Below are positions 24,066 through 36,696 of a stretch of DNA of 64,000 nt, in pieces. Source of the stretch: Ursus arctos (lineage: Eukaryota; Chordata; Mammalia; Carnivora; Ursidae); assembly GCF_023065955.2 (NCBI RefSeq), contig NW_026622874.1, forward strand, positions 31,137,772 through 31,201,771. The letters run 5' to 3'. Position 1 is the stretch's first letter; every line of letters starts with the position of its first letter. A program made the position numbers and the translations under genes. The notes under the pieces are model-generated. The model ran no database searches and had not been told where the DNA came from. It saw only the letters and a list, made by a program, of their open reading frames with translations.

Positions 24066-25149
24066 TAATGGAACTTTGTTATGATAAACCAGATTCTCAA
24101 GAGAATACATGAAATCATACATGGAGACGTTGTACAGTGAGAACAACAACAACAAAAATCGACAACTTCTCCAGTCCTCAGCAATCTCTCAACATTTGCA
24201 TTATTTGTTACTACACCAGTCATTTGTAGTTAAACAGGAACTAAATTTTTTATCCCTAATGCTTACATGTAATACTCAAGTATTAGGTGAGAAGGAATGC
24301 TAAGCCTCAAATACCCTCTACAACGTACAATCTACTCTTTCTTCTTCCACTGCTCAAGCAGCAACTAAAACGTCAGCGCCTCCCAGATTCTTTCTTTAAT
24401 CAGAAGGACCACAGCAGTTAGCATCTATATAACTCATTTGTTTACAATGAAGTCACCAACCAGTCCGATGAGGACTGTTTTTATCTCCTAGCTTTTCATT
24501 ATTTGTGAATGTCAGCCATCCCGGGTGTAGAAGTGCTAGGTCATGATAGTCTATTCAAAGCTGGATCAACAGGATTGTGGTAGAGAACTGAGCAGAGTGA
24601 CACTGTAAGGAAAAGGGGAGAGACTGAATGTAGAAATGCAGTCTAAATATCAGGACGAGGAACAGTTCCTGCTACCAGAAACGAGAAGTTATGCCCAGAC
24701 ATTAGCTCCGACTGTCTCATTTTTCAGGTTGGAGAACAGTCAGGAAAGACAAGAGTATTTTAACTAAAAAATAATCTAAGCTATATTACCAAAAACAGTG
24801 GTATGCATCGAGCCTGAAGGATGAAGTAAAAATGAAAACAGAAGAATTATCTTCAACAATTCTAATAGCTAGGGAAGTCAGAAGCAGGACAGGACCTGGT
24901 ATAAAAGGCAATATGCTCAACAAACTTATATTCAATACTGTGCCATAAGCACGTATGTATAGGAGCTCCCCCTTTAGCCCAGGTCCAAAATACACTTGAA
25001 AATTTGATGCATTTAAGTGAACACACAGGGTTAAATAATATGCAACCTGAAAATCTCCCATCTCTTAAAAGACTGAACGAAAGAAAACATAGCTCACCTC
25101 ACTTAAAAAAGCTAAATTATTGCTAACAAAAATAGCAACAAATACATGT

Positions 25150-25345
25150 ACCATATATTACGTACTAGGGACTGTTTTAAGTACTTGACATATATTAACT
25201 TTTTAAATCTTCACAATTATACTATTATCTCCATTATAAGTTGTGATACGGAGATATTAAATTATGTGCCCAGCTTATGAATGGAAGAGTCAGGATTCAA
25301 ACCGTGGCTAGCTACAGGATCTGTGCTTTTAACGACCGCTCATGC
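25150..25345 (-). mobile_element. MIR SINE remnant
   Basis: Inverted MIR: TTTTAAGTACTTGACATATA, TATTATCTCCATTATAAGTT, GTCAGGATTCAAACCGTGGC and GCTTTTAACGACCGCTCATG. Confidence 0.75.
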
Positions 25346-25489
25346 TACTTCTCCCGTATTCCTTCTCTCCTCTTTTTATCTCTTATCTCATGTCTCAGTC
25401 CTTATTTCTGCGTTTCTCTTTTCGTCTCCTTCCTTCCCATTTGAAATTTTAACCTGGGGTGGAGGAGGAATCAACTATAAACAAGTATA

Positions 25490-25640
25490 ATACAGTGAGT
25501 GCTATAATAGAGGCAGGAATACAAAGTATTATTGGAACACAAAGAAATATGACCTGGGGAAGTTACAAATGCTACAGAAAGGAGGTAACACTTGAGTAGG
25601 GCATGAAGGATTAATAAAACTCTATCAAACAGTGAAGGGA
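25490..25640. repeat. Ancient interspersed repeat
   Basis: GGAGGTAACACTTGAGTAGG followed by GCATGAAGGATTAATA resembles the repeat with 'GGCATTTGAGCTGGGTCTTGAAGGATGA'. Confidence 0.45.
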
Positions 25641-25699
25641 CAGATGAAATAGTACAGGAAAAGACACAGAAACAGTGTGCATGGCGTTCTAGGTGCGCT

Positions 25700-25815
25700 A
25701 GTGGGTCACGGTCATGTCTGTCTTACTTGCCTCCGTGTTCTCAAAGCATTTAGCACAATGCCACATAGCTAACGTTATATAATCATTTGTAAATGAACGA
25801 ATGAATGAATGTGTG
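25700..25815 (+). mobile_element. L2 3' terminus
   Basis: ATTTAGCACAATGCCACATA followed by an AATGAACGAATGAATGAATG end is the L2 3' terminus. Confidence 0.6.
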
Positions 25816-25999
25816 TTCAGGAAAGATCTAGAATATACCAGAGGAGCTGAGACTAGAGATAAAAGATCCAAAATGTCAAAGAAACTTGAATACCATCCTG
25901 AAGATATTGTATTTGCAGAACTATATTGCTTAAAACATTTAGAAAACTGGAATACAGTAGGAGTGATTGGTGGCAATGCAGGAGGAGTTCCTTTTTCTC

Positions 26000-26150
26000 A
26001 TTTAAATTCAATTAATTAACATATAATGTATTATCAGTTTCAGAGGTAGAGTTCGGTGATCCATCAGTTGTATATAATACCCCGTGCTCATGACATCACC
26101 CAGTTACCCCCTCCCCTCCAGCAACCCTCAGATTGTTTCCTGATGAAGAG
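26000..26150 (-). mobile_element. Inverted carnivore L1 3' end
   Basis: TTAATTAACATATAATGTAT, TTTCAGAGGTAGAGTTCGGT and CCCCGTGCTCATGACATCAC are the antisense of the young carnivore L1 3' end. Confidence 0.8.
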
Positions 26151-27524
26151 TATGAGGAGTTCTTACATGAAGAAGTAACAGTGGTGAGAGAAGAGGGGTG
26201 AACTCTAGTTTTTGTTCAAGGAAAACAGATAATAAGCTAATCGATTAGATGTAGGAGACGAAGATAAAGAGAAGCCGAGGATAATTCTCAAGTTTCCAGT
26301 CTGTGTGAAAGAGTTACCGGTTACGCCATGAACCAAAATGAAAAAATATAAAGGGAAAGGGACATAGTTTAAGGCATGAGGGCTAAGAGGGAATTGGAAA
26401 GAGAGAGGCAGATAATGAGTTTAGTTGTTGACGTGTTACAGCGGAACTGCCAGACTGTTTCAATGTGGATGCCTAGTAAAGAAAGGGAAGTATGAGCAGA
26501 GCGCTCTCATGAAGGTTGCGTTTGTTAGACGTGATTTGAGAGTTTTCCTCCTTTTGTTCAGCCTATTCCAAGTGAAAGGTTTTACTGACTAAATACAAAC
26601 CAACCTGGCACATGATGGGTAAATCTTATTTAACAAGTTTTTAGATAGCTATATACTGTGAGTTTGGAAAAATTTTTAACAAAAAATCTTTCTCCACTAG
26701 AAAAAGGAGAAAGATGCTTAATGTAAATATACTAGTCACACAACTCCTTTCTTATCCATTGCCTAAACGTCCATCTTCTACAGTCTTTGAAAATATTTAA
26801 ATTTTAAAACAGTAATATGCTTGTATACAAGAAAAAAACATTTTCTAGTAGAAAATATTAAAAAGCTTCAGACTTCTATTTTTCATCCTTATCTCAGGAT
26901 TAAAATAATATTGATTATTTCAAATGACATGATACTGTAAGTTGGCCAGTAACAGTTCTAAGCATGGAAACATTTGACAAAGCCTTGTGCATAAAACTGC
27001 AAAAGAAAATACACTGAAATTAAAGACGTGAATGCTATACACCATCAAAAAACAAAATAAAATTACACTAACTTAGATCTCACTGTAGAAAATATATTTT
27101 CCATTCGGTATAAGAAATTATGCCTAAAATCTTATTTATATTATGAACCTGCTTACAAAGCCGGTCTGCATAGGTCTTCCTAGGATTACGATTAAATTAT
27201 CTGTACATAAACCTACTCTTTCCCAAAATTCGAGGTTAGCCACTGCAAGCAAGTAAACGCTATTGCAAAATGCATATTACCTTTTAAGGAGGAGCTTCAA
27301 AACCTATTTAACAGCAAACAGATAATTAGTTTAGGTTAATATACATTTGCAGAATTTAATTTGCTGAATCGAATTTGAGTTCATCAAAAACTCAAAATTC
27401 ACTAATGCATTATTTCCCTATAATCCAAATTTGTAAAATTTACGTGTGATAAACAATAAAACCAAGACCAAATAATAATAATATGAGCAACATCAAATAT
27501 TTAAGAGTGGTTATTACTTGCTAA

Positions 27525-27770
27525 GGGCTGTTTTTTTAAGTTTTTTTTTAAATTCCAGTTAGTTAACATATACTGTAATATTAGTTTCAGGTGTACAATA
27601 CAGTGAGTCAGCATTTCCATACGTCACCCAGTGCTCATCACAACAAATGTTCTCCTTAAGGCCCATCACCTATTTCACCCATGCCCCACCCACTTCCCTT
27701 CTGGTAACCGTCAGTTTGTTCTCTACAGTTAAGAGTCTGTTCTTGGGTTGCCCCTCTCTCTTTTTTTTTT
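27525..27770 (-). mobile_element. Inverted L1 3' end
   Basis: GTTAGTTAACATATACTGTA, TTTCAGGTGTACAATACAGT and AACCGTCAGTTTGTTCTCTA follow the antisense of an L1 3' UTR. The T/C-rich run at 27760-27780 ends it. Confidence 0.82.
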
Positions 27771-27954
27771 TTTTTCCCCCTTGGCTCCTTTTAAGCATTA
27801 CATTTAGGAGTTACAAGCATTATCCAGTTGATTCTTCACTACAACCCAATTTTACCGATATGGGAATTGAGGCTCAGAAAGAGTTAAGCAGAATTTTCAA
27901 GATCTTAAAATTCAGTGACAGAGTCTTGATTTGAAGGCCAGCATAATGACTCTT

Positions 27955-28215
27955 GAGCCAAAATGTCAAACACTCATCCCTCTTGCTTCCTATTTGCCAG
28001 GCATTGTTATAATCTCTCTCATTTTAAAACTTAATGGTCAAAATGACTTTATGTACAACTTTTAAGTACATCATCTTAATCTTTAGATTAGTAAACTGAG
28101 GCCCAGAGACTAATTAACTTGTCTCAGGCCACAAATACAGGAAATGGTAGAACCTGGATTTGAACCCATACATTCTAACTCCAGAGCCCCTGTTCCTAAA
28201 CATCCAGCAATACTG
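27955..28215 (-). mobile_element. MIR SINE, well preserved
   Basis: Inverted MIR nearly end to end: TTTGCCAGGCATTGTTATAA, TAAACTGAGGCCCAGAGACT, GAACCTGGATTTGAACCCAT and CTAACTCCAGAGCCCCTGTT. Confidence 0.85.
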
Positions 28216-29403
28216 CTTCCTTACATGCCAACCTGTAATATAAAATATAAGGGAAAGCTATGTGATCAAAGTAATAGAGCTTACTATATACATTAAGAGA
28301 AAACATTTTATGATTTAGATTTTATATATGTTTAAAAATAGCAACTGATTCAAGCTTCCTCAAAGTAAAAATATAAATTATAAAACTGGAATAATTTTTT
28401 CTATTCAAGATACTTTCCTAAATATGCTAAAATTAACTACAGAAGTATGCCTAGAAACCAAAATGAATGGTACATCCTTATAGTACATGCCATGTATGAA
28501 ACGTTAAAAACTAAATGTATCCTATAGAATAATAAGCTTGATAGTCATCAGTAATGCTCATTAAAAATATATCCGGTCTGTATATAGTCCTATAAGGTCT
28601 CTGTGAGCTGTATGATCCCCTGTATGAAGTGTGTAAAGATTATACTGCAAAGGAAAAAGGTATAATATCTCACCAGGAAATCCAAAAAGTTTAGCTTGTC
28701 CAAGATTAATGATTATTTACGTTATGTACAGTTGACTGGCTTTACTGTTATCTTTACTATACATTTAGAAATGAATATATATATATACATATATACATAT
28801 TTATAAAAGATGAAAAAACCCACTTTTTGTCAAAATCCAAGTTTCAATAATAGTAATACAATTCACTTTAATTTCTACAGATAAATTGTTCATAGGAAGA
28901 AAATGGTGAAATGATAGTCTTATAAAAAGTAAAAGCAGGAGCAAATCCATTTTGACTCTGAATGTATTGCAGAATTCACTTAAGTTCTACTTTCCATTTT
29001 GTCACAAAGAAAACATTTTCTATTTAAGTTTTATGAAAAAAATACTAGGACATACATAAAAATAAGTATAAGGCAGATATTTATTTATTGAGCTTTTGTA
29101 TTTTCAATATTATTTGTGCTCTTCTCTAAAGTTTATTTATCAAAACTAATTACAAATGTTATATTCATATCTGTAAATTATAATAAATTTTACAAAACTA
29201 TTCTTTTAATTATATCATAAATGCAAAATTAAATAAAGTACCCAGGCTTCTTATAATTCTTTAAAAAAGAAGGATTAAAGAGAACCACTTACAATTTGTA
29301 TTATAAGGTCTGTATTGCTGATCTGTCTTACTTGGCATGAAACACTAGTCCTCTACATGTCATGGAGACTTTAATAATTCATTTAATCGATGTAATTTTA
29401 TCT

Positions 29404-29589
29404 TTTTTTTTTTTTTTTTTGACAGAGATAGAGACAGCCAGCGAGAGAGGGAACACAAGCAGGGGGAGTGGGAGAGGAAGAAGCAGGCTCATAGCGGAGG
29501 GGCCTGATGTGGGACTCGATCCCATAATGCCGGGATCACGCCCTGAGCTGAAGGCAGACGCTTAAGGACTGCGCCACCCAGGCACCCCC
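29404..29589 (-). mobile_element. Can-SINE, arctoid-type
   Basis: A poly-T run, GACAGAGATAGAGACAGCCA, and a CCACCCAGGCACCCC head. Flanks TGTAATTTTATCT (29391-29403) and TGTAATTCTATCT (29590-29602) form a 13-bp duplication with one mismatch. Confidence 0.94.
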
Positions 29590-30769
29590 TGTAATTCTAT
29601 CTCTTGAACAAAATGTGAACTATACAGGAAGTCAACTTTCATTATAAAAGAAATACTTGCTTACTATTTAATAAGTCCTGAATATTTTTTCTGATATTCT
29701 AATCAGAAAAATTCCACAATTTGTGTTTGCTCTGGTTTGGATAAAGAGTTTATCAGTATTTCTGAGAAACAATATAGGAAAGTAAAAGATTAATTTGATA
29801 TGCTTAAATCTCCTTGTATAATATCTCAGTTGCTTCTACAAATTTTTATATGATGATATAAATAACACAAAACTGGAAAGATGACATATATAAATCAAGA
29901 AAGGAATGTAATAATACGTAACTATTAACTTTAGATTTTACTAAAAAAATCATTAAAAAACCAAAAAACATTTACTCCTAAGTGACATAATTCACTGCTG
30001 AGTAATTTCAAGGGACAAGAAGAGGGGAAGGCACAGATGGCAGTGATGTGGGACACTGCCTAAAATCTTACAAACAAAACTGCCCTCTGGGAGACAGTCA
30101 CCTGACAAGATTGATAAAACAGATGATATCCAACTTGTTTCAAATGTCAAACCATCAATAGATTGAACCAATATTTTCTCTAAGTACCATGTAATAAACT
30201 GAAATTTCATTCAAATATCACAACAGTGAAAAATCCTAAATCGGTCTTAAAAAAAACTGGAAAAAAAAACCCATTTAGTAAGTATGGAAACCAAATGCAA
30301 AATATATTTAAACCACATGCCTCATACTTAGACTTGATAATAATATACTTAACATGCACTGAATGAACTTATATTTAAACCAAATACTTAACATAATAAC
30401 TGTCAAACATTCTCGGAAAGTTATTTTTCTTCAAGTATGCTCTTGATTGAGGCTTCAAATTACAATTCCAATGAAGCTTAAATTAAGACAAACTTATTTT
30501 CCTGGCAAATCTGCATATAGTAAAGCAGAGTCATTCTTTTGATCAACAAATTAGGGTTAACTGCCTCCAAATTTTTCACTGTCCATTCAATGTGTATGAA
30601 TTCCTCCAAAATTATCTGAGTGATAAATGGTACAGGCAAATAGAGGGTCACTTCTCTCTGGCCTTTACTTTGCTAATGATTCTTTGCTCTCCCCCTTCAG
30701 TAAGACCTTCATTGCTGAGCTACTATAAACAAGATTTTGAAAAGTCAACACCAATTGCAGGAGAATCTT

Positions 30770-30970
30770 TTTTTTTTTTTAAGATTTTATTTATTTATTT
30801 GACAGAGATAGAGACAGGCAGCGAGAGAGGGAACACAAGCAGGGGGAGTGGGAGAGGAAGAAGCAGGTTCCCAGCGGAGGAGCCTGATGTGGGGCTCGAT
30901 CCCACAACGCCGGGATCACGCCCTGAGCCGAAGGCAGACGCTTAACCACTGTGCCACCCAGGTGCCCCAA
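30770..30970 (-). mobile_element. Can-SINE, arctoid-type
   Basis: AAGATTTTATTTATTTATTT, then GACAGAGATAGAGACAGGCA and a CCACCCAGGTGCCCC head. A perfect 12-bp duplication CAGGAGAATCTT lies at 30758-30769 and 30971-30982. Confidence 0.95.
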
Positions 30971-31159
30971 CAGGAGAATCTTCTAGTTACGGCCAATTTA
31001 TGATGTCAAACAAGTTTCAGATATGCGTACTTCAAGCTTTAATTCTAAGCCATCAAATTCTGATAAATGCAAATTGGTTTCTTTCTAATATCTTAGAGAG
31101 ACACCACCTTCTTCCTATATCCTAATGTTATATCAATACTACTTTTCTTTAAAAATTGC

Positions 31160-33995
31160 TTTGTTCTTATTGTACATTTTTTTCAAACTTTACTGAGGTA
31201 TAACGATTGAAAATTATACATATGTAAGGTACAACTTGATCTGATATACATGTGGACTGTACAATAATGACAATCAAGGTAATTAATATATCCTTATCAC
31301 CTTACAGTTATCTTTTTTTCCTTTTTGTGGTGAGAATGCTTAAGATCTATTCTCTTAGCAATGTCAAGATACCTTGTATAGTTAATTTTAGTCACATTGT
31401 TGTATGTTAGATCTCCAGAACTGATTAATCTTGTATAACTGAAACTCTGTGCCAACAGCTTCCCACCCTCCACCAACCCCCAGCCCCTGACAACCACCAT
31501 TCTGTTTTCTGCTTCTACAAGGTTGACTATTCTAGATTTCACATATAGGTGCCATCATGCAGTATTTGTCTTTCTGTTTGGCTTATTTCACTTAGCATAA
31601 TGTCCTTCAGGTTTATCCATATTGTCATAAATGGCAGGATTTTTTTCTTTATTAAGGCTGAGTAATATTCCATCGTACAGATACACCACATTTTATGTAT
31701 CAGTTCATCTGCTGATAGATGTTTAGGTTGTTTCCATATCTTGGCTATTATGAATAAGGCTGAAATGAACGTAGAAGTGCAGATGTTTTTTAGAGATTCT
31801 GGGTTTGTTTCCTTTAGATATATACCTAGAATTGGGTTTGCTGGATCATAAGTCGGTTTTATTTTTCATTTTTTAAAGAAAATTCACACTGTTTTCCATA
31901 ATGGTTGTACCAATTTACATTCCTGCTAACAGTATACACGTTTGTATATTTACGATTATTTCTTTCTGTTGAATTGGCTCTTTTACCAATATATAATGAA
32001 ATTTGTGTTGAGAGGCAGTTTTAGAGTCTATTTTGTCTGATGTAAGTATAGTCATTCCTGCTTTTTTTTTGCTTACCATTTGCATGAAACACATTTTTCC
32101 ATGTCTTCCCCCTCAGCCTGTGTGTGTGTTTACATCTAAAGTGAGTCTCTTGTCAATGGTCTCTTGTCTCTTGCTAAATCTTGTCTTTTTATTCACTCAG
32201 CCACTCTATGTCTTTTGACTGGTGAGTTTAATCCATTTACATTAAAAGTGATTATTGACAGGTGAAGATTTACTATGGAAATTCTGTTATTGTTTCCTAT
32301 CATGCAGATGTTTTGTCCCTATCTTCATTCCTACGGGCTTCCGTTGCCATCTGATTGCTTTTGTAGTAATTTAATTTTTTTCTTTATCTTTTGTGTATCT
32401 ATTACGGGTTTTATCTTTGTGGTTAGCTTAACGCTAGCATAAAATAGCATGTAGTAGAATCACATATTTTAAGTTAACAATTTAACTTCAATTGCATACA
32501 AAAACTTGACACTTTTTACTTCCATTTGTGTTCTTAAAGTCAGAGTTTGCTCTTCATAGTGTATCCATTAACAAAACTTTTATTTATGCTTTCATATACT
32601 TTAATGTTGATACTTAGTAAATTTTTGTTTCAATTTAAAGAACTCCCTAAAGTATTTCTTGTATGGTAGATTTTGTGATGACAAACTCCACTGGTTTGTT
32701 TGTCCAAGAAAAATGTTATCTTGTCTTCAATTTTAATGAAAATTTTTTTCAGGTATTGTATTCTTGGTTGGCAGTTTTTTTCTTTAAGCTCTTTGAATAT
32801 ATTATCTCACTCTCTCCTGGCCTGCAAAGTTTCTGCTGAGAAACCTAATGATCATCCTATGGTGGGGGGAGGCAGTGCTCTTCTATCTGACAAGTTGCTT
32901 TTCTCCTCTTGTGTGCAATATTCTCTTTGTCCTTGACTTTTGACAATTTGATTATAATGTGTCTCAGTGCAGTCTTCTTTGAGTTGATCCTGTTTGGGAA
33001 CATTTGAGCTTCATGAATCTGGATGTCTAGTTCTCTACCCAGATTTGGACATTTTTAATCATTATTTCTTTAAATGAGCTTTCTGTACCCCTCCACCTCC
33101 CACCCTTCTCCATATGGCGCACCCAAAATGAATATATTGTTTCCCTTGATGGTGTCTCATAAAGCCTATAGACTTTCTTCACTGTTATTCATCCCTTTTT
33201 TCCTTCTCACTGGATAATTTCAAATATTGCTGGGGTCTTCCTACTGTCCTATTCCCCGGTGGGGGAAGGTTGTAGTCAAGGGTGTCTCTTAGCACTGGGG
33301 CACACATGACTTCAGCAGTGGTACCAGTGGCCAGGACATGGGTGTGCCCAGCACATACATGGCAGTACCAATGCCTAGGGTACAGGCATAGGCAGATCAA
33401 CTGCAGCACCAGTGTCCACATACATGTGGAATGGCTGTGGAGCCATGAACACAGCAGCCCCAGAACAGGGAAGTGGGGGAGGTGTTGGTGACTCCAGTCT
33501 GGGAGGGGTAGGAGCAAAGAGGTAGCTCTATTCCTGGGGGTTGAGGGAGAGGCGTAGGGGTGACGACTCTGAGGGGTAAATTCCAGGCAGCTTCATCAGC
33601 TGGGGTCAGTGTTAGCAAAGATTTTGGAGGTCCCCAGTGGCAAAGACTGAGGGTGGCGAGGACTACCAGGTTCCTCACTGGCAGTGGTGAAAGCTGCTGA
33701 AGTCTTCTGCTCTCCTTTCCCCCTGGGGGGAGGTCACAGCCAAGGAGATCCCCCCTGGTGTCGAGCTGGACTGAACTAGAGGACTGGGTGATGCAGGTAA
33801 AATGCTTCCTTTGCTTTTCAATGTGGCCCTTCTCAGTGTGTGTGCTCCACTGGGGGGCTGCAGCTTCTCCATTGTATTCTAGAACTATCCTAAAGCTATT
33901 TCCATCAGCAGTTGTTTAATCATTGTTTTTGTTGGGGAATGAGTATTGGGATTTCCTACTCCCTCATCTTGCTGATATCAGTCTCTCTACTTCTC
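31160..33995 (-). mobile_element. L1, inverted, with both ends but internally deleted
   Basis: Read on the minus strand, it runs from a 5' UTR-like GC-rich start (33.0-34.0 kb, beginning near the antisense of TACTCCCTCATCTTGCTGAT) through an ORF1 segment (the antisense of TTTTGACAATTTGATTATAA at about 32940) and ORF2 pieces (32.0-32.3 kb) to the 3' UTR (31.17-31.95 kb, CTTAGCATAATGTCCTTCAG antisense). A full L1 is about 6 kb, so over half is missing. Both ORFs are broken. Long open frames on both strands at 33.2-33.9 kb belong to the 5' UTR. Confidence 0.8.
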
Positions 33996-34345
33996 TTCCT
34001 GGAGTGATTAAAACATCCTTTGTTCATCTTAAAAACATCTTACTTCACCCTAAACTTGATCCAGTTTGAGGACACACAGCCTTTTCCAAAAACACTATAT
34101 AGTTTAAGACACGGATTTACTGCATCTGAATATATATGTATGCAACTAAAAGTCCACAGTAATGCTTTATTAGCATTAAAGAGGTCCAACACACTTTAGT
34201 TAGTGGTGATAAGGGCTCAACATCATATGGTGCCCCTACTTCCATGCAGCAATTTGCAAGTGAGGGATTTTTTAATCCTTAACTTGCATTCTCAATGCAT
34301 ATTGAATAAAAAATGTGGAACTCCATTTTCAAAGTGATCTCTACC

Positions 34346-34352
<7 letters not shown>

Positions 34353-34377
<25 letters not shown>
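34353..34377 (+). repeat. (CA)n microsatellite
   Basis: About twelve perfect CA units, likely polymorphic. Confidence 0.92.
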
Positions 34378-34380
<3 letters not shown>

Positions 34381-34969
34381 AGATATAATGACAGCAAAGA
34401 TACTGGAAATTTTAAAGAAAATTACTCTGAAAAGCTTTGCAAAAGTGCTCTAACACCCTGCTCTACTTTCAGCTGCAGACAGTGTTACTGAACAAGCATG
34501 GCAATGCTGGGGCCGAATCAAGTAGGGGGCGATCTGAATCTTGGTCCTCAGAGGTTGCAAACGCAAATTTCAAGTCATTAAAGTAGTAAAAGAAAGTATT
34601 TTAATATTCTATAAAATAAGGAGCAGTGCTGCAAATTAACCAATCACCTGTAACAAAATCCACATTAATCATATAGCAGAAGAAAGAAACTGCAAACCAG
34701 AAAGAGAAAAGCTAAGCAATGGAATGACGAAATTGAAAATTAAAATGTGTACATTGACACGTCTTTTAGTAGTGTCTATTTTAGAGATTTAGAGAAATAT
34801 ATAATTAAATTGATAATAAAGCAAAATAAAAATTTCTGAAATTAAAAAAAATAAACGCAGAACTTTAAGAAACCTTCACGCTTTTAGCAAGGATCTTTGC
34901 ATATTCATGAGGGACAGACGTTCTCTTTTCTGTCCGTGAAAAAGTCAGAGAAGTACTAACTGTACATTA

Positions 34970-35370
34970 ATTTATTCAATAAATACTAAGCAATAGGAAT
35001 GAAGCCTGAATAAGACAAATGTGGTTCCAGAACTCAGAGACTTAAAGTATCAAGGGGCACCCAACCTTGACTTGGGAGATAAGAGAAGACTTCCTGGAAT
35101 AAGTGACTCCTAAACTGAACTCTGAAGAATCTAGAATAAGAAAGAGGAAGGCGGCAAAGGGGGGGTGGTTTACAGTGAAAAGGCCCAGAGGCAAGAGATA
35201 ATGACACAGCTAAGGGAACAGAACAGAAGGTGCCAAGTGGTTAAGAGATGAGGCAGGAGAGTAAGCAAGGTCAACATCATGAAAGATCTTGTAAAAACTG
35301 TGAAGGAGTTTGAACTTTATCCTGCAGGCAATGGGGACTCAATAAAATATTTCAAGCATGGCAATGATCA
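34970..35370. repeat. Ancient interspersed repeat
   Basis: GACTTCCTGGAATAAGTGAC, GATCTTGTAAAAACTGTGAA, GGAGTTTGAACTTTATCCTG and CAGGCAATGGGGACTCAATA follow a widespread old repeat that I recall but cannot name with certainty. Confidence 0.6.
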
Positions 35371-36504
35371 GATCATTCTGGCGTACAAGTAAGGACAGGA
35401 ATGAAGGACTAGTAAGAGGTAGTTTATAAAGTAACTGCAATAATCCAAGCGGGAAATGATGATAGCCTGACCTGCTAGGTGCCTGCCTCAGCTGAACAGG
35501 CTGCAACAGAGAGGCTCTTCTGAGAGCCTCCCTTTCAGGCTGTCTCACATATACAAACGAGTAAATATAAACACACACATATAATGTCCTACATTAATTT
35601 TTAAAAAGCTTTCTCTGTACTTGCTCCATTGGTGCTTCTATTTCAAGTGACAAAGAAAGACCTTCCAATTCATGGCACTGCATCACAATCATCTAACATA
35701 ATAAACTACTTACTGATCTTATGAATATATTAAAAAGGTAGTAGTCCATTCACATGTTTAGCAGACAATCTCCCTTCTATCAAAATCAGATTGACATTCA
35801 AGCAAGTGAAATATAGACTATGGGTTAAATGCCAAATGCTATCGTTTTATAAGAACCACCATGACAGATACAGAAGAAAATATTAACACAAGTTATCAAA
35901 ATACTTTCAATAACTTTCAATTCTCTAGAAAAACATGGGTTGCTAAGGCACAATCTGTACGTCTCAAGGGAATGTATCAGATAACTTGTTAATTTCTTTC
36001 TGTGAAAGAATGACTCATGTAGACAAGGAAAACACATGATGTCTGGCTTTTTTAAATAAAACTCACAATTTTCTCTAAAATGAAATTTTAGTTTAATCAA
36101 CAAACTTACAGGTAGGATCTAGGTTCTAGATGAAAGATTTGAAAGTCCAGCAAGGAAGTCACCTCATGGTAGGCCATACCACATCGGCTCTCTCTCAGGC
36201 AAGCACTGGCATTAGACCTGGTTTTGCTTTTTTTGCCTTGTGCCAACCCTTCTGAGTTATCACTTTTGTCTTCTTGGTAACTAGGTCAAATGCCAAAGAG
36301 GCCATTAAAGTCACTCCCTCCCTAACTAAATATTCTCTTTTTCTGGCACAGCAACTTGAAGTCAGGAAGAACCAACAGCTGTATATGTGACTGTTTAGAT
36401 AGACTGAAAGAATGAATACACACAAAAGGATGCAAGATTACACTCCAAACCCAGGGACTCATAATCAGCTTAAAGAGAGTCACTCCATAAAACCGTGTTA
36501 CTTA

Positions 36505-36696
36505 GGGGCGCCTGGGTGGCACAGCGGTTAAGCGTCTGCCTTCAGCTCAGGGTGTGATCCCAGTGTTCTGGGATCGAGCCCCACATCAGGCTTCTCCCTA
36601 ACAGCCTGCTTCTTCCTCTCCCACTCCCCCTGCTTGTGTTCCCTCTCTCGCTGGCTGTCTCTCTGTTAAATAAATAAAATCTTTAAAAAACAAAAC
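36505..36696 (+). mobile_element. Can-SINE, arctoid-type
   Basis: The head is GGGGCGCCTGGGTGGCACAG and the B box GGGATCGAGCCCC. Flanks AAAACCGTGTTACTTA and AAAACTGTGTTACTTA form a 16-bp duplication with one mismatch (36489-36504, 36697-36712). Confidence 0.95.

Noticed and set aside
33185..33872. Several open frames of 65-110 codons on both strands
   Set aside because: They fall in a GC-rich L1 5' UTR. No frame resembles a known protein.
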